Assembly: GCF_964340395.1 (NCBI RefSeq) | Contig: NC_135553.1 | Location: forward strand, 4,210,001 to 4,274,000 | From: Glandiceps talaboti | Taxonomy: Eukaryota > Hemichordata > Enteropneusta > Spengelidae | Length of the DNA: 64,000 nt | Reading direction: 5' to 3' | The notes under the pieces: generated by a model | Databases searched by the model: none | The model's input: the letters and a program-made list of their open reading frames with translations, nothing else | What the model was told of the DNA's origin: nothing | Program-made: the position numbers and the translations under genes | Shown: piece by piece, positions 19,591 through 42,700 of the stretch | Position numbering within the stretch: position 1 is the first letter of the stretch | Layout of the letters: each line of letters opens with the position of its first letter

Positions 19591-20289
19591 CTAACGTTCG
19601 AGGATCTCGACACCTGATGTAAAAGTGGAAAGAGTTGGTGTTTCTGATGTCCTCGCTTCGGTCACGTGGTCTGCAATAGCAGGAAGAGAAATAAAAGAGG
19701 GAGAGTCCAGCCTGAGAGCAGCATATAAGAAAACACTTGTTGCTGACCTACCTGTATCTACCTTGATAGGTGGATGACATAAAGTCGGGTCAGGATGTGC
19801 CTCGTACACCATTGAACCAACTGTCTAGCTCAGCCAACCATTACTTTTGAATCGCCTTCTAATTCAGCTGAGACTTGAGAAGGATTAATAGAACAAAGGT
19901 TAGAAGCAGAATCCTCCGGCTGGATGTCATCATCCATGTACTCTTCATCAACTGGAGCATGGACTTCAAAAATATCACCTTGTCCTGATTAATTACCCAT
20001 AATAACTTCCCCTACTACTTGAGGTGCAATGGGAGTGGGATCTATAACCCTTGGAGTATGAGAAATGTGTTTTCCTGCCGTGGAACTAGACTGAGGTCTA
20101 GAATTAACAAAATTGGAATCTGCCACTAGGTGGCGCCGTTGCGAGGGAACGAGAGAAACATTTGGCAATAAATTTCCTCAAAATTCTCATGCCACATTGG
20201 CTGAATTGGTCTATGCTTACCAAATCTATCATATATAGGAGTGGAACCATGGTAAGGATCTCTGGTAACTGACCCGGTTGACTTGCCAT
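19591..20289 (-). pseudogene. Degenerate coding relic, possibly retroelement-derived
   Basis: On the minus strand three overlapping stretches look protein-like but lie in different frames with stops between them. One is proline-rich at 20104-20289 (starts MASQPGQLPEI). The second is acidic at about 19840-19960 (contains DEEYMDDDIQPEDSA). The third ends at 19591. Composition and disrupted frames fit an old gag-like or other transposon ORF. No domain was recognised, so the origin is a guess. Confidence 0.3.
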
Positions 20290-21123
20290 ACGCGACTTGG
20301 TTTAGAAAATCCCCGAATTAGTAATGTGGGTTGTTCACATGCGAATACGGCATATTTGAATAATCCTGAGTGACACACAATCTAAACAGCTGTTTGCAGG
20401 GGAATTTGTCTCATTTTGAAAGTTTTTTCATTCTATGAAACAAACAGATTGATTTTCAACTAATTTGTGTATTAAGTTACCGTCCGACAACATTCACAAA
20501 CAATTTTTACATGATACATGACCTGTGTGTTTCTCGGAGCACAGAAAAAATGCTGAAAACAAGACCCAGAAGCTAGTTGCATAGATTAGCCATAATCCTC
20601 TTTATATAGGGCAGTTCTGTGTTTAATTAAGTGTGCCAGGGTGTGTGTATTACATGCATACTTGATAATAACAAACGGTGATAATTAAACTTTGCCATGC
20701 TCAAGAGGAATTTGTAAAAAAAAACAATTACAGCTGTAATATGTCCATAACAACATGTGAACAACTATTTCCTTTCTAGTATAGGGTGAGGAGGGGGTGG
20801 GTGAGGAGTTCCCTTGCAGTTATGTGACTGCTATCAGTTTCCATCAAACAGTCAAGACCTATCCAGTTACACTACATACATCAATATAGCAAACAACGAC
20901 AGCAATCAATCAACTCATAACCTGTACATCAACAAAGTTAGATAGCACAACTCAATGACTGGTGTATTAGAAAAGGTTTATTAACATTTATCAAAGAAAA
21001 AAACATTATTTACATATAAAATAGAGTATATTTTGAAAGCAGTTTATGCTCTAAACCTATAATACAAAAATTTACAAGATTACCAGTGTTTGGTATTATG
21101 TATGTTAATTGTAATTGGATAAA
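20290..21123. other. Intergenic, nothing recognised
   Basis: A+T-rich sequence with no convincing open frame or repeat. Confidence 0.5.
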
Positions 21124-21230
21124 ATGTATGTATGTATGTATGTATGTATGTATGTATGTATGTATGTATGTATGTACGTACGTACGTACGTACGTACGTA
21201 CGTACGTACGTACGTACGTACGTACGTACA

Positions 21231-21263
<33 letters not shown>

Positions 21264-21449
21264 ATGTATGTATGTATGTATGTATGTATGTATGTATGTA
21301 TGTATGTATGTATGTATGTATGTACATGTATATACATGTATGTATGTATGTATGTATGTATGTATGTATGTATGCATGTGTGTGTATGCGTGCATGTGTG
21401 TGTGTGTGTGTGCGTGTGTGTGTGTGTGTGTGTGTAGGTAGGTAGGTAA
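21124..21449. repeat. (ATGT)n/(ACGT)n/(GT)n microsatellite
   Basis: About 325 bp of compound repeat. The central ACGT block (about 21176-21230) is self-complementary and could form a cruciform. Confidence 0.95.
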
Positions 21450-22320
21450 GTATATATCAGTTTGTATGCAAGTGTTAAACACTTCTCTATTAATAAATGT
21501 TAATGATCTTGTACAGAAACCCCTAGCATTATACAATCACAGCGACTCTAAGCTCACAAATATTAATTACAATGGCAGATAGATATTAGAAAAGTCACTT
21601 GACATTAAAGCATACATTTTGTTACTCAATTTATCCATTAAAATGATTGGCCATCTGTAGAAATAGTACATTTCACGTTATACCTTTGAAATCAACACCA
21701 AAGCAAATCATCATTACATTTCATTTCTGTCAATCTGTCAACACTGGATATCATGTGATTATCGTGAATGAAGCACAACATAGTCAGAGATCTAGCAACA
21801 TAGACCAGCTACATCTATGGGCAAACATTAAGTATCATATCTGTAAATATGTCACTTTTACATGGTAAAAATAATCTTAAAATTTTCTTTTCCAGGGTAC
21901 ATTTAGTTGGTCTGGAAAATTTAAAAATCTAAGGCACTGACAATATTAATTAATACAGCTTATTAAAAATACATCAATATTGTATTTTGTATTTCCTGAT
22001 ACTAAAAAAACAGATATGTGGGGATAAGAATGTGGAAGTCTGATTGTTATGCTCTTGTAAACTCTGAATTATAAAATACTGTGTATCAATTGAAATACTA
22101 CATAAGTGTACTGTATTGTTTGTTTGTTTGTTGTTGTAACTCTACTCTGTACAATTCTACATCTAATATATTCGTGACAACAGTACAACACATAATTATG
22201 AGACAACACATCATGAGTAAACATACAGTCGAGATTTGTCTGCAAGACTTTTGCCAAAATAATGCATTATTTACAAAGTAGATGATAAATAAACAGTGTC
22301 ACTTATGGCAAGATAAACAG
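21450..22320. other. Intergenic, nothing recognised
   Basis: A+T-rich sequence between a microsatellite and the 33-bp minisatellite. No gene or repeat is seen. Confidence 0.5.
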
Positions 22321-25300
22321 CACCAACTGTGGTGATAATAGTACAGAGAACAGGCACCTTCTGTGGTGATAATAGTACAGAGACATACACCTTCTGTGGT
22401 GATAATAGTACAGAGACAGACACCTTCTGTGGTGATAATAGTACAGAGACAGACACCTTCTGTGGTGATAATAGTACAGAGACAGACACCTTCTGAGGTG
22501 ATAATAGTACAGAGACAGGCACCTTCTGTGGTGATAATAGTACAGAGACATACACCTTCTGTGGTGATAATAGTACAGAGACAGGTACCAACTGTGGTGA
22601 TAATAGTACAGAGACAGGCACCTTCTGTGGTGATAATAGTACAGAGACAGGCACCTTCTGTGGTGATAATAGTACAGAGACAGACACCTTCTGTGGTGAT
22701 AATAGTACAGAGACATACACCTTCTGTGGTGATAATAGTACAGAGACAGGCACCTTCTGTGGTGATAATAGTACAGAGACAGGCACCAACTGTGGTGATA
22801 ATAGTACAGAGACATACACCTTCTGTGGTGATAATAGTACAGAGACAGGCACCTTCTGTGGTGATAATAGTACAGAGACATACACCTTCTGTGGTGATAA
22901 TAGTACAGAGACAGACACCAACTGTGGTGATAATAGTACAGAGATAGACACCGTCTGTGGTGATAATAGTACAGAGACAGACACCTTCTGTGGTGATAAT
23001 AGTACAGAGACATACACCTTCTGTGGTGATAATAGTACAGAGACAGGTACCAACTGTGGTGATAATAGTACAGAGACAGGCACCTTCTGTGGTGATAATA
23101 GTACAGAGACAGGCACCAACTGAGGTGATAATAGTACAGAGACAGGCACCTTCTGTGGTGATAATAGTACAGAGACAGGCACCTTCTGTGGTGATAATAG
23201 TACAGAGACATACACCTTCTGTGGTGATAATAGTACAGAGACAGGCACCTTCTGTGGTGATAATAGTACAGAGACAGGCACCAACTGTGGTGATAATAGT
23301 ACAGAGATAGACACCGTCTGTGGTGATAATAGTACAGAGACAGGCACCAACTGTGGTGATAATAGTACAGAGACATACACCTTCTGTGGTGATAATAGTA
23401 CAGAGACAGGTACCAACTGTGGTGATAATAGTACAGAGACAGGCACCTTCTGTGGTGATAATAGTACAGAGACAGGCACCAACTGAGGTGATAATAGTAC
23501 AGAGACAGGCACCTTCTGTGGTGATAATAGTACAGAGACAGGCACCTTCTGTGGTGATAATAGTACAGAGACAGGCACCAACTGAGGTGATAATAGTACA
23601 GAGACAGGTACCAACTGTGGTGATAATAGTACAGAGACATACACCTTCTGTGGTGATAATAGTACAGAGACATACACCTTCTGTGGTGATAATAGTACAG
23701 AGACATACACCTTCTGTGGTGATAATAGTACAGAGACAGGCACCTTCTGTGGTGATAATAGTACAGAGACAGGCACCTTCTGTGGTGATAATAGTACAGA
23801 GACATACACCTTCTGTGGTGATAATAGTACAGAGACAGACACCAACTGTGGTGATAATAGTACAGAGATAGACACCGTCTGTGGTGATAATAGTACAGAG
23901 ACAGGCACCTTCTGTGGTGATAATAGTACAGAGACAGGTACCAACTGTGGTGATAATAGTACAGAGACAGGCACCAACTGAGGTGATAATAGTACAGAGA
24001 CAGGTACCAACTGAGGTGATAATAGTACAGAGACATACACCTTCTGTGGTGATAATAGTACAGAGACAGGTACCAACTGTGGTGATAATAGTACAGAGAC
24101 AGGTACCAACTGAGGTGATAATAGTACAGAGACATACACCTTCTGTGGTGATAATAGTACAGAGACATACACCTTCTGTGGTGATAATAGTACAGAGACA
24201 TACACCGTCTGAGGTGATAATAGTACAGAGACAGGCACCTTCTGTGGTGATAATAGTACAGAGACATACACCTTCTGTGGTGATAATAGTACAGAGACAG
24301 ACACCGTCTGTGGTGATAATAGTACAGAGACAGACACCTTCTGTGGTGATAATAGTACAGAGACAGGTACCAACTGTGGTGATAATAGTACAGAGACAGG
24401 CACCTTCTGTGGTGATAATAGTACAGAGACAGGCACCTTCTGTGGTGATAATAGTACAGAGACATACACCTTCTGTGGTGATAATAGTACAGAGACATAC
24501 ACCGTCTGTGGTGATAATAGTACAGAGACAGGCACCTTCTGTGGTGATAATAGTACAGAGACATACACCTTCTGTGGTGATAATAGTACAGAGACATACA
24601 CCGTCTGTGGTGATAATAGTACAGAGACAGACACCGTCTGTGGTGATAATAGTACAGAGACAGACACCTTCTGTGGTGATAATAGTACAGAGACAGGTAC
24701 CAACTGTGGTGATAATAGTACAGAGACATACACCTTCTGTGGTGATAATAGTACAGAGACAGACACCGTCTGTGGTGATAATAGTACAGAGACAGACACC
24801 TTCTGTGGTGATAATAGTACAGAGACATACACCTTCTGTGGTGATAATAGTACAGAGACAGGCACCAACTGTGGTGATAATAGTACAGAGACAGGTACCA
24901 ACTGTGGTGATAATAGTACAGAGACAGACACCGTCTGTGGTGATAATAGTACAGAGACAGACACCTTCTATGGTGATAATAGTACAGAGACATACACCTT
25001 CTGTGGTGATAATAGTACAGAGACAGACACCGTCTGTGGTGATAATAGTACAGAGACAGACACCTTCTATGGTGATAATAGTACAGAGACATACACCTTC
25101 TGTGGTGATAATAGTACAGAGACAGACACCGTCTGTGGTGATAATAGTACAGAGACAGACACCTTCTATGGTGATAATAGTACAGAGACATACACCTTCT
25201 GTGGTGATAATAGTACAGAGACAGACACCGTCTGTGGTGATAATAGTACAGAGACAGACACCTTCTGTGGTGATAATAGTACAGAGACATACACCTTCTG

Positions 25301-25497
25301 TGGTGATAATAGTACAGAGACAGACACCTTCTGTGGTGATAATAGTACAGAGACAGACACCGTCTGTGGTGATAATAGTACAGAGACAGACACCTTCTGT
25401 GGTGATAATAGTACAGAGACAGGTACCAACTGTGGTGATAATAGTACAGAGACAGGCACCAACTGTGGTGATAATAGTACAGAGACAGGCACCTTCA
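22321..25497. repeat. 33-bp minisatellite, about 96 units
   Basis: Head-to-tail units of 33 bp. Each has an invariant core of about 22 bp (GTGATAATAGTACAGAGA and flanks) and a variable segment of about 10 bp. The variable segment has two parts: GGCA, TACA, GACA or GGTA; then TTC, AAC or GTC followed by TGTGG, TGAGG or TATGG. The variants are coupled: GGTA always precedes CCAAC, and GATAGACA always precedes CCGTC. Higher-order repeats are visible: GATAGACA units recur at spacings of 363 and 561 bp (11 and 17 units), and a three-unit 99-bp block is repeated three times near 24930-25230. Because 33 is divisible by 3 and the unit has few stops, frames of 900-1083 codons result. I do not regard these as genes. 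The first unit has one extra A. Confidence 0.97.
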
Positions 25498-25784
25498 TGC
25501 AGCACTGAATACACACATCTCAATTGTTCAAAGCCATCTTGAATATACATGTAAAATCATGAACTTGAACCAATCACATTGATGAGTTCAAAAGACCAAA
25601 TGACACAGTGGTAGTATCTTCCATTGTGGACTTTGACCTTATACAAACAGGTAAAATTCAAAATGGCAACTTAGATTTGAGTTTTGGAACTATAAAACTT
25701 GACTAAAAACTCCTTGGATACATTTATTAGTACTGCTGTAAACTAGTGAACATTTAATGTTAATGATTACACTCATCAAGACTG

Positions 25785-26187
25785 CTTAGGTGTAAAAAAA
25801 AACAAAAACAAAAAAACTGTGTGGTTCCGATTACATTCAATTTTAAAGTAGGTGGGGAAGATAGATTTTTTTTTTTTAATTTTATTGTACTTTTTTTTTT
25901 CATGTGTGAGTGTCTAGTTCAGATTTTCCATTGTTTTCCAAATGGTCTGTGTTGTTTATTTCTTCCTATCACATGCACAGCCATTACAGATTGGAAGAAT
26001 AGTTTTATATTGTCTTTTTAAGTTGATGTCAGTTTACGCAACCACTATTTCTTGCAAGACTTCACGATTTTCACGATTTTATTATTATTTTTTCTCAAAT
26101 ACGTAAAAAAAGTTTAGGGTTGGCGTGAAAACTAGGTGGGGTCGGATAACCGGAACCAAACAACTTTTTTTTTATTTGGCCTTACCT
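25785..26187. mobile_element. MITE, TGTTTGGTTCCGG family, copy A
   Basis: The left end carries an A-run then TGTGTGGTTCCGATTAC. The right end is its inverse, GGTTATCCGG or similar reading outward as TGTTTGGTTCCGGTTA, then a T-run and GGCCT. The roughly 400-bp interior is A+T-rich and shared with copies B and C. It has no coding capacity. Confidence 0.75.
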
Positions 26188-28777
26188 ATAAGGTAAAACA
26201 TAATATTAAAATCTGTCATACTTTAATGCTGTTGTTCTATTTAATTCACATAATACTGTTTTTGAGGTTTGGAGGACATCATTTTTGTAGGATGACTGTT
26301 TGCTATTCCTTGCCATCAGTTTGATAGCATGGAAGGTATTTGATTTTCAACTATTGTCAAAAAAAAAAATGTATTTGTGACTACATTTGTATTTGTATTT
26401 GTTGATTTTGGACTATCACTGTCATCATCAAAAAAATAAAGAAAAAAATTACAAAACAATCAAACCTGAACATAAATTTAACAAAATATATAAATTATAT
26501 TTCATGATTTTTTGACATTTATAAATACACTGTATACGAAGCCCAGATTGATTACTAAAATCACAATGCATTGGCATGTTGTCATTGGCACATACCTTTT
26601 CAATAAAATAGTACTTATGTTTCGATTTAAATAACAAGTGCTCAGTAGCTTACAACTTTCCTGTGGCATTAATTGATACATTGGTGCAAACCAACTGTAC
26701 AAACAACAGAACTGAACTGATCTATACACCATATTTCGGTCATCGAGAAAAAACAAAAGATTTTACAATTGGCCACTGGGGGCGATGTTTGGAAGCAGAT
26801 TTTGTGTCAGAATGAGGGCAAGAATGCAATGGCATACACTGAAAAGTGCCCTCTTCCAGTGTTAATGGCATAAATCAATGGAATACTAGGCCACCTACAA
26901 GTTTTGTTTCTTGTTTTTCACGTGTAACTTACCATGGAGTAATTTTATTCCCATTTATTCCTGTGCCGCCAGGTCTGCATGGAAAGATTAGGTACTCTAC
27001 AAGTCTATTATTATTATTATTAATTTTTAGAAATACATGAAACTGATTTACATGCTTTTTTTTCAGCGTGATCAGGTTGGCATCGATCTTTTAGTTCTTA
27101 TTTTTCCTAGCTTAGGACACCTCATACAAAGTTTCTATTGAAAATGGCTGCAAAGACGAATCCCGTGATATGGCATATTACAAAAACGACTCTCAAATAA
27201 GAGATACTTTTTACGACAGAGATAATGAAGATCTTAAAAATATATATTTGTTCTTTGTTTGGTCACATTCTTTTTATTATATTTTATTTCTAAATACTGT
27301 CCTGTTCATCACCCCATGCCAAAATTCTAACAATCACTTGGTTCCCACCCATTGGCAGGTGTGGATGTGACTCTTAATTTTGTCCAATCAAACTTTTGGA
27401 TACAGACAGTATTATGGAAATGAGGTATATGTGTAATGTAAAGCTCAACTTGATTGGCCCATATGATTGAACAGCACTTGTAAAAAATAGTGGAAGACTT
27501 TTAGACAAGTCTTTGTCATTCACAAAACTATACTTTCAAATTTGGTCAAAAAAATATTTATAATTTTGATCGTAACATTACTTCTACATATAAAGATGTG
27601 TATATTGATCAAAGCCTAATATAGTCATTTCAGATTTCAACAACATACAGAGTAATCTCTTAGTAAAAGTACAGACATTAAAGACAAAAAGATCTATCTT
27701 GATTATCTATCACATATCAGTCTGACAAAATCTTCAAACATCTTTTTTAACACAGTAATCATGAGAACTTTGCTGACTCAGAGAGACAGAGAGTGATTTG
27801 ATAAATCTTGCATAGATTACCATATGTTGTACTATAACTTTTTGCAAATAAAAAAACCTGGGTGACTCAGGTTGACTTTACCTACTTAATGCTCTTAACA
27901 AACAAAAAAAAACACTGGGAAATGTGGATAAAATATACCTCTGGAACTCAGGTAGATTTTATCTACTTTAATACTACCGAAAACATTGTTTCCTTCCCTC
28001 TGGAATTGTGTTTTAGATTAGTTCAGAAATCAGAGGGGATGGAAATACAGGTAATATACAATGCCCTTCCTGTGGTCACATGACAAGATCACATGACAAG
28101 TCAATGTCATTAACCTGTACACAACAGTTGAAGAAGATTGAATGATTTTAGCCACAATATACCAGATGAATTATTTATGCTTTGAGTTCCGAACTAATAC
28201 AAATACTTTATACTACCCTTCACAGAAACACTGTACCAACACTGTTTTGGAATGTGAAAAAAAAACTGAATCAAAAATAAATGGCACTGCTTTTAATACA
28301 ACAAAATATTGCTGGTATAATTGCACTAAAAAATTAAATTCTTTTCAATTTTACCTTGAAGTTTTGCAATGAAACTGAAGGAAGTAGGTTTTCTCACCTA
28401 ACATGACCTTCTGAGAGTTATGAAACAATTATTGATTTAAAACAAATTTAATTAGAAAGTTGGGATGTTTTGAGTTTAAAATCATGATATAATACCGATA
28501 ATTGTTCTAAATATATGCATGGAAAAGTGGTGATTTAGAAAAAGAACAAGTTATAAAAGATATTTGGCACTTGCAAAGTGCAGTTATCTTAACTTAACTT
28601 ACTACATTTCAGATGAAATGAAATGTTTTACACCAGAATGCACACATTCTGATTTTAATTATATGACTGATGTCATGATATGAAATGCTGATGTTCACAT
28701 TAACATTTGATTGCTCTGTTACCATGGTTATCTTGGCATGGATTGTCTTCAATCTTGCTATTAACTTGTTGGGTTTT
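26188..28777. other. 3' flank of Fringe, nothing recognised
   Basis: Sequence downstream of the Fringe stop codon (minus strand). An ATTAAA on the minus strand at 28654-28659 is a candidate poly(A) signal about 120 bp after the stop, and AATAAA variants occur further on near 27273. Small open frames on the plus strand are A+T-rich and look non-coding. Confidence 0.4.
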
Positions 28778-39782
<11,005 letters not shown>

Positions 39783-42700
39783 CTGCAAAAAATCAAAACA
39801 AACGTTTAGTTAATATTAAAGTACCATATACAATGTAACAGTGGTTCCTAAGGTATGCAAATCTATCTGTTTGAACTTCTCTCCTCTGTTACTAGGGTTT
39901 CCTAACTTTAGACAAAGTGTTTAAATGAATAGTCAATGACATTTATTGATGTATACATTCACAAATGTATGTATATTTCATAACAGCAGTAATGTATTTG
40001 CATTGTCATCAAATGCATTTCATTTTTTCAAGTCTTTTAATCAAAACCAACAGTCCCCCCCCCCCTACCACTTACAAGCGCACACATACATTTGATGCTG
40101 TAAAAACCATAACATTACATCAATGGTTTATTTTCCACTTATATCTGCATGTAGTTCTTTCTCTTTATTACATTATGGTTACCAACATAACAAGAACAAG
40201 GACCAGTTAGTCCTACAAACTACAGCAGGTAAATGGAAATATGCATTGCTGAATTTACAAACCGTTTCAAAGGAAACATTTATAAATATTGTATTGTATG
40301 ATTTTTAACAGGAAAAGAATTTATTGTTTTCAACAAACAATTATTTTACACAACCAATTTGTCTGAAGAATCTGCACTAACACAACAATTGTATGCACTG
40401 GGGTAAACACTGCCCTCGCACTACTACACATTTTTGTAACTTGTACCCTTGGAATGCAACGACTCAAGTTCTTCACAAATAAACAGAATTCCAAAAGTAA
40501 TTTCTCAATACCATGCATATTTAGTAATTCCATAATATAAATATATAAGCAAACCTAAACATATGTGAGGAACAAAGTCAAACTTGCGTGGAATTAGGAC
40601 TTGCTAACTTTGATCATTTGTTAAAAAGTACTACTGCCAGGTGTTCAACAAATGTCTGTCTGTCCACACTAATGTGATGTGTGTACATGTGTGATTATCG
40701 GCTAAAATTCAAAAGTGACAACACTGGAATATTTTGGTTCCGCATAATTAAATTGTGCCTAATCTACCAGGACAATGTCCAGATTGACTAAAAAACGAGC
40801 TCAGAAAATCAATTGACTTCTTGAACCTTTTTCAAGTTGTATCTCGTTACATGATCCTAAAAATACACAAACAGAATGACCACTCATGTGTGAAAGTACT
40901 GCAGCATACACTGTGTTTCATAGTATTTTATAAAGTTTAAACTTCCAGTCACATTTTTGAAGTGTCTGAGGTGTTGCACCTGTTCAGACCAGGGGATTGC
41001 ATTTCTTGCTGTGTTTTCATGTTTTCGCTGTTATTATACTGACAGTTTGAAACGCTTTGGCATTCCACTGTTTTCTGTCCTAACAGTTTGAATTGTTTTG
41101 ATATTCCGATGCTTTTGTGCTAGTGACAGTCTGAACTGTTTTGATCATAAACACCTTCTCAAAGCCGAGTTCTTGCACCTGCAATGTCATGTCAAGGAAA
41201 GATTCCACATGGACAATCATGTACAAGTGATGGTCCATAGTCAAAGCTCTCAGAGACTGAAAGTTTCAATTCAAGTTTAACACCTATATTGTGCTAAACT
41301 GTAGTTGGTAAAAACTAGTTTAGATCTCTCTCTCTCTCTCTCTCTCTTGCACAATATGTCTAAAGATTCTATTCCACTAGCCTTCACTGGAAAACATATG
41401 TGCTTCAAATGTCTTCACTAAAATAGAGAACAGCATAGTCTAATAACAGTGTACATTTTGGTATATATTTCTTTCTTCTTCTTTTTTTACAATTGTTACT
41501 ACTTCAAGAATCAAATCACAGAGCGCAGCAATGATGTTACCTTTTTTAGTAACAGATTTCCCTCTCTGATCTTTATATGAAAGGAGGCACACCAAAGGCA
41601 TTATCCAGGGTTAATACATTGTTCCGAATCCGGGACAAAATAGATTTCAATGGGACCCATTTCAATTTTCACTTGTAAGTCCCTGGGACCTGCTAAGATC
41701 TCAATATCTGTCTATGCTCTATGAAAGTGGCAATGATATTGTCACTTGTCACCTAAGTTTTCTTCCCATACACGCATATTGATTTACTTAAAAAGACAAT
41801 GAACTATAAATAAAGAACAATGTAGACGATTGTACAAGTAACAACAAATGCATTGAAACTAAAAGGTGTATAATAACATACTATACGTGTATTGTGAGTG
41901 TTTGTATGATGTGTGAGTGCTATAAGCGACAATAAAATGGAACCCCTAATTTTTCATAAGGGACCCCCATAAACATTGATGGTACCTGGAACTCACTAGG
42001 TTCAAAGTCAAGTGCAACCCCTCATTATCTATGATCTAGTAGACCCAATTAGATATCATAGCATAGACTGTGGATGAGAAACTTCACATCCTTACACTAC
42101 ATAGCTTGTCTTCATCAAGACACAATGGATGATGTCAGTCAGTAAAAACAATATCATAACATGTCCTGTTACATCATAATCTAAGAATTTCTGAGAGATC
42201 ATTGTTCCTCTCTACAAAGATCCCACGCTATAGATCTTCCAAAGTAACTACTCTCATTTCTATACACAGACAAAGTTCACACACTTATACTATAGTAAAT
42301 ACTTGTGTATTCATCTAGACACAATGGGTGACTTAATGTAAATAGTTAGTACAGACAATAGTCTGTATGTCCTGTTACATCACTGATAATCTGAAAATGG
42401 GGGTAGACCATTGTTCATTCATAGGTCCACTACAGGTCTCCTTGTGATGAATGCAACTGACAACTCTAAAAATAATGAATATGAAAGAAAAATAATTCTT
42501 GCACCAACATGTACAAGTCATGTGTATGTCTATACTGATTACAGTAATGTGCACTGTATCTTTGACACTCGTACAACACATCTGATATACCCGTCTTCAT
42601 AAACTTTCATTTTTCTGAATCTATAAAGAAACATGTGGGTGTAGACTGTACAGATGTTCTATGACACATGACCCATTGGTATGACAAATCCATCTTTGGA

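Noticed and set aside
22321-25497. Possible CRISPR-like array of repeats and spacers
   Set aside because: The units are contiguous 33-bp tandem copies. The variable 10 bp comes from a handful of recurring types and is not a set of unique spacers, and the genome is eukaryotic.
22271-25550. Very long open frames (897, 995 and 1083 codons on minus, 553 on plus) over the minisatellite, one with a unique 20-codon start at 25550
   Set aside because: The unit is 33 bp with almost no stops, so five of six frames stay open over long stretches. The frames read different unrelated peptides, the one-base insertion in the first unit shifts the frame, and no splice or domain evidence supports coding.
28142-28372. 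76-codon cysteine-containing plus-strand frame
   Set aside because: It lies antisense to the likely Fringe 3' end region, is A+T-rich and has no recognisable signal peptide or domain.
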